From JAENVT01 sp963720775 (GTDB lineage Bacteria; Actinomycetota; Acidimicrobiia; Acidimicrobiales; Ilumatobacteraceae), in contig CAVRGR010000006.1 in the NCBI GenBank assembly GCA_963720775.1, forward strand, positions 310,001-374,000: a DNA stretch of 64,000 nucleotides, in the 5' to 3' direction. How positions within the stretch are numbered: position 1 is the stretch's first letter; each line of letters opens with the position of its first letter. This document shows, one piece after another, positions 60,152 to 64,000 of this stretch. Made by a program: the position numbers and the translations under genes. Below the pieces are notes generated by a model. It had not been told where the DNA came from, searched no databases, and was given only the letters and a program-made list of their open reading frames with translations.

Positions 60152-61549
60152 TCAGGAGGGGGTGAACCAGGTGTCGCCTTCCAGGATGCGGTCGGCCTGG
60201 GCAGGGCCCCATTCGCCGCGGAAGTACGGGTGGACCGGCCCGGGTGTGTCCAGAGCGGGTTGCACCACTCGCCAGGTCTGCTCGACCACGTCTTCACGGG
60301 CGAAGCGACGTGGCGCACCGGCCATTGCGTCGTCGAGCAACCGCTCGTAGGCGTCGCGACGCTCACCCAGGGCCGCGGCGAAGTCGACGGCTACATCGAC
60401 GCTCTGACTGTCGAGGTGCGGCCCCGGGGTCTTGGCCTGCAGGGTGAACGTGACACCATCCTGGCTGCCGAGCCGGAATCGCACGAGGTTGCGAGCCGGA
60501 GTCGGGCCACCCGCCTCATCGAACAACATGCTCGGTGGTTCGCGGAACTCGACGACCACTTCGGTGGCGGCAGCCCGCAAGGCCTTGCCGCAACGCACGT
60601 ACCATGGCACGCCCGCCCATCGCCAGGAGTCGATCTCCAGGCGGGCCGCGGCAAAGGTCTCGACCGTCGAGTCGGGGGCAACGCCGGGCTCGTCGCGATA
60701 GCCGACGTACTGACCGCGAACGAGCTGCGTCGGGTCGATCGGGCGCATCGCCGCGAAGACCTTCGCCTTCTCGTCTTGCAGGAAGCTCGCGTCCGGCCCG
60801 ACCGGCGGCTCCATCGCCGCCAGTGCGGTGACCTGCAGCAAGTGGTTCTGCATCACGTCGCGGATGGCACCAACGCTGTCGTAGAAGCTGCCGCGGCCCT
60901 CGACCCCGATGGTCTCTGCCATCGTGATCTGCACGCTGCGCACGTAGTTGCGATTCCACACGGGTTCGAGCAACGAGTTGGAGAAGCGGAACACGAGGAG
61001 GTCTTCGACGCTCTCCTTGCCGAGGTAGTGGTCGATGCGGAAGATGCGCTCTTCGGGGAACACCGAATGGAGGACCTGGTTGAGCTCGATGGCGCTGGCG
61101 AGATCTCGACCGAACGGCTTCTCGACCACGATCCGGCCGCGGTTGTTGAGACCGACGGAGGCGAGCGACTGCGCCACCGACGGGAACATCGTCGGCGGGA
61201 TGGCCATGTAGAAGACGGCGACGTTGCTCTTGTGCCGATCCAGCGTGTTGCGCAGTGTCGTCCATGTCTTTGAATCGGCGTAGTCACCCTGGATCAGGTC
61301 GAGTCGGGCCATGAGCGAATCGATCACGGCGGCCGTGGCATCGGGGATGGCCGCGATGATCGCATCGTGCGCGTTGTCACAGAAGGCCTGGTCGGTCCAG
61401 TCGCTGCGGGCGACACCGATCACCGGAACCTTCAACGTGCCATGCCGCTCGAGGTGATACAGGGCCGGGAAGAGCTTGCGCTTGGCGAGATCGCCGGTGG
61501 CGCCGAACAGCACCAGGGCGTCGGCTGTTGGTTGCGGGCCGGCCGGCAT
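60152..61549 (-). CDS. zwf: Glucose-6-phosphate 1-dehydrogenase
   Basis: A 465-residue G6PD. Coenzyme motif GATGDLAKRK at residues 16-25 and the active-site motif RIDHYLGKE at 171-179 are exact. It oxidises glucose-6-phosphate with NAD(P) in the oxidative pentose phosphate pathway. The ATG overlaps the gnd stop (ATGA), so zwf is coupled behind gnd. Confidence 0.95.
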   Translation of the reverse strand: MPAGPQPTADALVLFGATGDLAKRKLFPALYHLERHGTLKVPVIGVARSDWTDQAFCDNAHDAIIAAIPDATAAVIDSLMARLDLIQGDYADSKTWTTLRNTLDRHKSNVAVFYMAIPPTMFPSVAQSLASVGLNNRGRIVVEKPFGRDLASAIELNQVLHSVFPEERIFRIDHYLGKESVEDLLVFRFSNSLLEPVWNRNYVRSVQITMAETIGVEGRGSFYDSVGAIRDVMQNHLLQVTALAAMEPPVGPDASFLQDEKAKVFAAMRPIDPTQLVRGQYVGYRDEPGVAPDSTVETFAAARLEIDSWRWAGVPWYVRCGKALRAAATEVVVEFREPPSMLFDEAGGPTPARNLVRFRLGSQDGVTFTLQAKTPGPHLDSQSVDVAVDFAAALGERRDAYERLLDDAMAGAPRRFAREDVVEQTWRVVQPALDTPGPVHPYFRGEWGPAQADRILEGDTWFTPS

Positions 61550-62583
61550 CAGTGGGCACCGCCTTTCGAGTCCGACTTTGTCTCCACGTGGCCTCCGAAC
61601 TGGGAGCGCATGGCCGAGAGGATCTTGTTGGCCGTCAGGGAACGGCCTCGTGAGTCGAACCGCTCGTACAACGCGGCGCTCAACACGGGTGCCGGCACGC
61701 CCTCGTCGATCGCGGCATGCAGAGTCCAGCGCCCTTCTCCACTATCGCTGACGCGACCCTCGAAGCTGGAGAGCAAGGGATCCGCGGCGAACGCTGCTGC
61801 GGTGAGGTCGAGCAACCAGCTCGACACCACGCTGCCTCGTCGCCACACTTCGGTGATTGCTGCGAGGTCGAAGTCGTACTGGTAGTACTCGGGGTGCGTG
61901 AGTGGGGAGGTCTCGGCGTCCTTCGGTTGGTCGACAGCACCGATGTTTGCCTCCGACAGGATGTTGAGCCCTTCGGCGAAAGCCGCCATCAGGCCGTACT
62001 CGATGCCGTTGTGAACCATCTTGACGAAGTGGCCGGCGCCGTTCGGGCCGCAGTGCAACCAACCGAGCTCGGCAGGCGCGGGCGGGCCGCTGTAGCCCGG
62101 CGTTCGCTCGATGTTGCCCGTGCCGGGGGCGAGATCATCGAAGATCGGCTTCATCTGGGCGACAGCCTTGTCGGGTCCGCCGACCATCAAGCAGTACCCG
62201 CGGTCGAGCCCGAACACGCCACCGCTCGTGCCCACGTCGAGGTAGTTGATGCCCTTGGCTTGCAGTGGTGCAGCCCGATCGACGTCGTCGCGATACCACG
62301 AGTTGCCGCCGTCGATCAGCGTGTCGCCGGGCGAGAGGAGGGGCTCGAACGCCTCGATCGTGGCGGCCACGTATGCTGCCGGGACCATCAGCCAGATGTG
62401 TCGCGGGGCGGTGAGGGCGTCGACCACCTCTTGCGGCGAATGCGCCCCTCGCGCCCCGTCGGCTTCCGACCCCTCCACTGCTGCGGTGCTGACGTCGTAG
62501 GCGACGCAGTCGTGACCGGCGCGCTGCAGACGCCGCACCATGTTGGCGCCCATGCGCCCGAGACCGACCATTGCAAGTTGCAT
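61549..62583 (-). CDS. gnd: 6-phosphogluconate dehydrogenase (short, probably NAD-dependent type)
   Basis: A 344-residue decarboxylating 6PGDH of the short form. The Rossmann motif GLGRMGANM (residues 7-15) is followed by an acidic YDVS at the end of the second strand, where NADP-type enzymes have NRT; this suggests NAD preference. GTSGGVFGLDRGYCLMVGG and GPNGAGHFVKMVHNGIEY are the substrate-site hallmarks. It decarboxylates 6-phosphogluconate to ribulose-5-phosphate. First gene of the gnd-zwf pair. Confidence 0.92.
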   Translation of the reverse strand: MQLAMVGLGRMGANMVRRLQRAGHDCVAYDVSTAAVEGSEADGARGAHSPQEVVDALTAPRHIWLMVPAAYVAATIEAFEPLLSPGDTLIDGGNSWYRDDVDRAAPLQAKGINYLDVGTSGGVFGLDRGYCLMVGGPDKAVAQMKPIFDDLAPGTGNIERTPGYSGPPAPAELGWLHCGPNGAGHFVKMVHNGIEYGLMAAFAEGLNILSEANIGAVDQPKDAETSPLTHPEYYQYDFDLAAITEVWRRGSVVSSWLLDLTAAAFAADPLLSSFEGRVSDSGEGRWTLHAAIDEGVPAPVLSAALYERFDSRGRSLTANKILSAMRSQFGGHVETKSDSKGGAH

Positions 62584-62629
62584 GCCCGCAAGGTTGCCAC
62601 GTTCGCGCGCCGGTTACGGTGAGAACTCG

Positions 62630-63277
62630 ATGAACGACCTCGATCGCGACATCGCCGGGGCGGCGAGAGCACACGTAGCCGTGATTGCCGCTCTCCAGGA
62701 TCTCGGTGACGATCAGGTTCGGCAGCCCTCGCTGTTGCCCGGCTGGACGGTCGGCCACGTGGCCACCCACATCGCCCGCAACGCTGAGGGTCACCTGCGC
62801 ATGCTCGAGGCGGCTCGCCTCGGCGAGGTGGGGGTCATGTACCCAGGCGGGCGCGAGCAGCGATCAAGAGACATCGAGGCCGGATCAGGGCGAACCGCCC
62901 AGGAACTCACCGCCGACGTGACGGTAACGGCCGCGGCCATCGAAGCCGTTTGGTCGACGATGTCGAAGGAGGGGTGGTCAGGTCGCGGCGACATGGTGGG
63001 TGGGGACGTGATCATGAGCGACCTTCCCTTCATCCGCTGGCGCGAGGTCGCCGTCCACCACTCCGACCTCGGCATCGGGTACACCTGGGCCGACTGGGAC
63101 CCGGAGTACGTGCGGCTCGAACTCGTCCGACTGACGATGCAGTGGGCGAGTCGCAAACCGATGGGCATGACCGAACTGCCGCCCACGGCGCTGGCGGTCT
63201 CGCCCCACCAACGAGTGGCCTGGCTGCTCGGCCGTACCGAGATCGAGGGTCTCGCCCCGGCCGGGATCATCAATTGA
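62630..63277 (+). CDS. MDMPI-domain (mycothiol-dependent maleylpyruvate isomerase family) protein
   Basis: A 215-residue protein with the N-terminal metal-binding DinB-like helical domain: LPGWTVGHVATHIARNAEGH carries the metal histidines, and VHHSDLGIGY holds a third ligand. Such enzymes use mycothiol as cofactor. ATG 62630 (MNDLDRDI) was chosen; TACGGT nine bases upstream may be a -10 box. It diverges from gnd. Substrate unknown; the family is larger than maleylpyruvate isomerase proper. Confidence 0.83.
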   Translation: MNDLDRDIAGAARAHVAVIAALQDLGDDQVRQPSLLPGWTVGHVATHIARNAEGHLRMLEAARLGEVGVMYPGGREQRSRDIEAGSGRTAQELTADVTVTAAAIEAVWSTMSKEGWSGRGDMVGGDVIMSDLPFIRWREVAVHHSDLGIGYTWADWDPEYVRLELVRLTMQWASRKPMGMTELPPTALAVSPHQRVAWLLGRTEIEGLAPAGIIN

Positions 63278-64000
63278 TCCGGTGGAAGCGGGTCGCAGTG
63301 TTCGCCGCGACCGTCGTCGTCGTGCTGGCCCCGGCTCAGCAGGTTCTGGCGCACGCCACCCTCGAATCCAGCGTGCCGGCAGCGAACGCAGTGCTGGAGA
63401 CCGGGCCGCCCAACGTCGTGCTCGATTTCAACGAGGCGATCGACACCAGGCTCACCGACATCGAGCTCTATGACCAGAATGCGAAACTGGTTCCGACCGG
63501 CTTGCCGACTGCAGGAAGCGACAACACGATCGTGCAGGCTTCCGTGCCGACGATCGGCGATGGCGTCTACGTGGTGGTTTGGCGGGTGCCCTCCGAAGAC
63601 GGTCACGTCGTGGACGGTGTCTACAGCTTCCAGGTCGGTAACGGGTCCGGGGTCGATGTCGGTGCCCTCATCGCCAGGGTCAGTGGCAACGTCACGGCAA
63701 CCTCCACGGTGGGCCGCCTCGACACGGCCTCGCGGCTGATGGCCCTGATCGGTTTGATCGTCCTCGTGGGGGGAGGACTGTTGGCGATCCAGGCCGTGGA
63801 TGCCGCCGCGAATCGGATGCTGCTGTGGATGGCCTGGGCGTTCCTGCTTCTCGGCTCGCTGGGCACGTTCGGGCTGTATGGCGCAACCGTCGTCGCCGGG
63901 TCGCCGTCCGATGCGTTGAAGCCATCGGTGTGGGGGAAGATCATCGGCTCGCACACTGCGACCGTGCTGATCGTGCGGGTGTTCGTCATCGTCGCGCTCG
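63274..64000 (+). CDS. CopC/CopD-type copper resistance protein, N-terminal part (partial)
   Basis: The frame is open to the right edge; at least 242 residues are present. A TTG start at 63274 overlaps the upstream stop (TTGA) and gives a good signal peptide (IRWKRVAVFAATVVVVLAP, cleavage near VLAHA). The CopC domain follows: HATLESSVPAANAVL, VVLDFNEAID and the C-terminal His in SEDGHVVDGVYSFQVG. From about 150 on, hydrophobic helices (LMALIGLIVLVGGGLL and more) suggest a fused CopD membrane domain, as in YcnJ. It probably handles copper in the cell envelope. GTG 63298 is an alternative start but would cut the signal peptide. Confidence 0.82.
   Translation, partial: MIRWKRVAVFAATVVVVLAPAQQVLAHATLESSVPAANAVLETGPPNVVLDFNEAIDTRLTDIELYDQNAKLVPTGLPTAGSDNTIVQASVPTIGDGVYVVVWRVPSEDGHVVDGVYSFQVGNGSGVDVGALIARVSGNVTATSTVGRLDTASRLMALIGLIVLVGGGLLAIQAVDAAANRMLLWMAWAFLLLGSLGTFGLYGATVVAGSPSDALKPSVWGKIIGSHTATVLIVRVFVIVAL

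Overview
This is a high-GC window with densely packed genes. It is almost certainly from an actinobacterium, and the gene set best fits the Acidimicrobiia (Ilumatobacter-like); the class is an inference, while the phylum is well supported. Supporting signs are a mycothiol-type (MDMPI) enzyme, an actinobacterial inositol-1-phosphate synthase, a DUF222/HNH endonuclease, an F420/PPOX-type oxidoreductase, many ATGA/GTGA gene overlaps and several apparently leaderless promoters. I see no tRNA, rRNA, CRISPR array or insertion sequence.

Layout. 1-5260: end of gatB, an M20 amidohydrolase, an Eis-like acetyltransferase, a fatty-acid desaturase and an MFS exporter. 5265-23797: a large catabolic island that I read as gamma-butyrobetaine/L-carnitine degradation. 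It holds a four-gene minus-strand operon (thioesterase, acyl-CoA dehydrogenase, ADP-forming-type acyl-CoA synthetase, enoyl-CoA hydratase), a divergent TetR/BetI-like regulator, a second hydratase facing a CaiC-like ligase, and a minus-strand operon of BKACE cleavage enzyme, citrate synthase and fused carnitine dehydrogenase-thioesterase. An SDR, a dipeptide-type ABC importer and a gamma-butyrobetaine dioxygenase complete it. 23840-29210: ilvD, a hydroxy-acid oxidase, a flavin reductase, a DUF3054 protein, 5-formyl-THF cyclo-ligase and threonine dehydratase. 29216-32171: a Crp-type site, a secreted protein, a lipoprotein and a two-component system. 32156-39139: inositol-phosphate synthase, a DMT exporter/MarR pair with its operator, an HNH endonuclease, a frameshifted MFS gene and an AlkZ-like protein. 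39220-42694: ilvBNC behind a branched-chain leader-peptide attenuator. 42729-54226: a ligase, metY, a sugar-type binding protein, serC/PAC2, an aminotransferase, a frameshifted S9 peptidase and a cyclase-fold protein. 54272-60022: cobalamin genes cobA-cobU-cobT-cobS on the minus strand, diverging from a btuFCD importer behind a cobalamin riboswitch. 60031-64000: a tandem hairpin repeat, zwf-gnd, an MDMPI enzyme and the start of a CopC-type copper protein.

How the parts may work together. In the island, gamma-butyrobetaine could be hydroxylated directly to carnitine (2-oxoglutarate dioxygenase) or processed as CoA thioesters (ligase, dehydrogenase, hydratase, thioesterase). Carnitine would then be oxidised to 3-dehydrocarnitine, cleaved with acetyl-CoA by BKACE to betainyl-CoA and acetoacetate, and hydrolysed to glycine betaine. 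Three related 16-bp sites in the promoters of the island suggest one TetR regulator controls it.

Quality note. Four genes (dppB-like permease, MFS transporter, S9 peptidase, cobU) are each broken by what looks like one extra G/C. This pattern points to systematic insertion errors in the assembly rather than four independent mutations.
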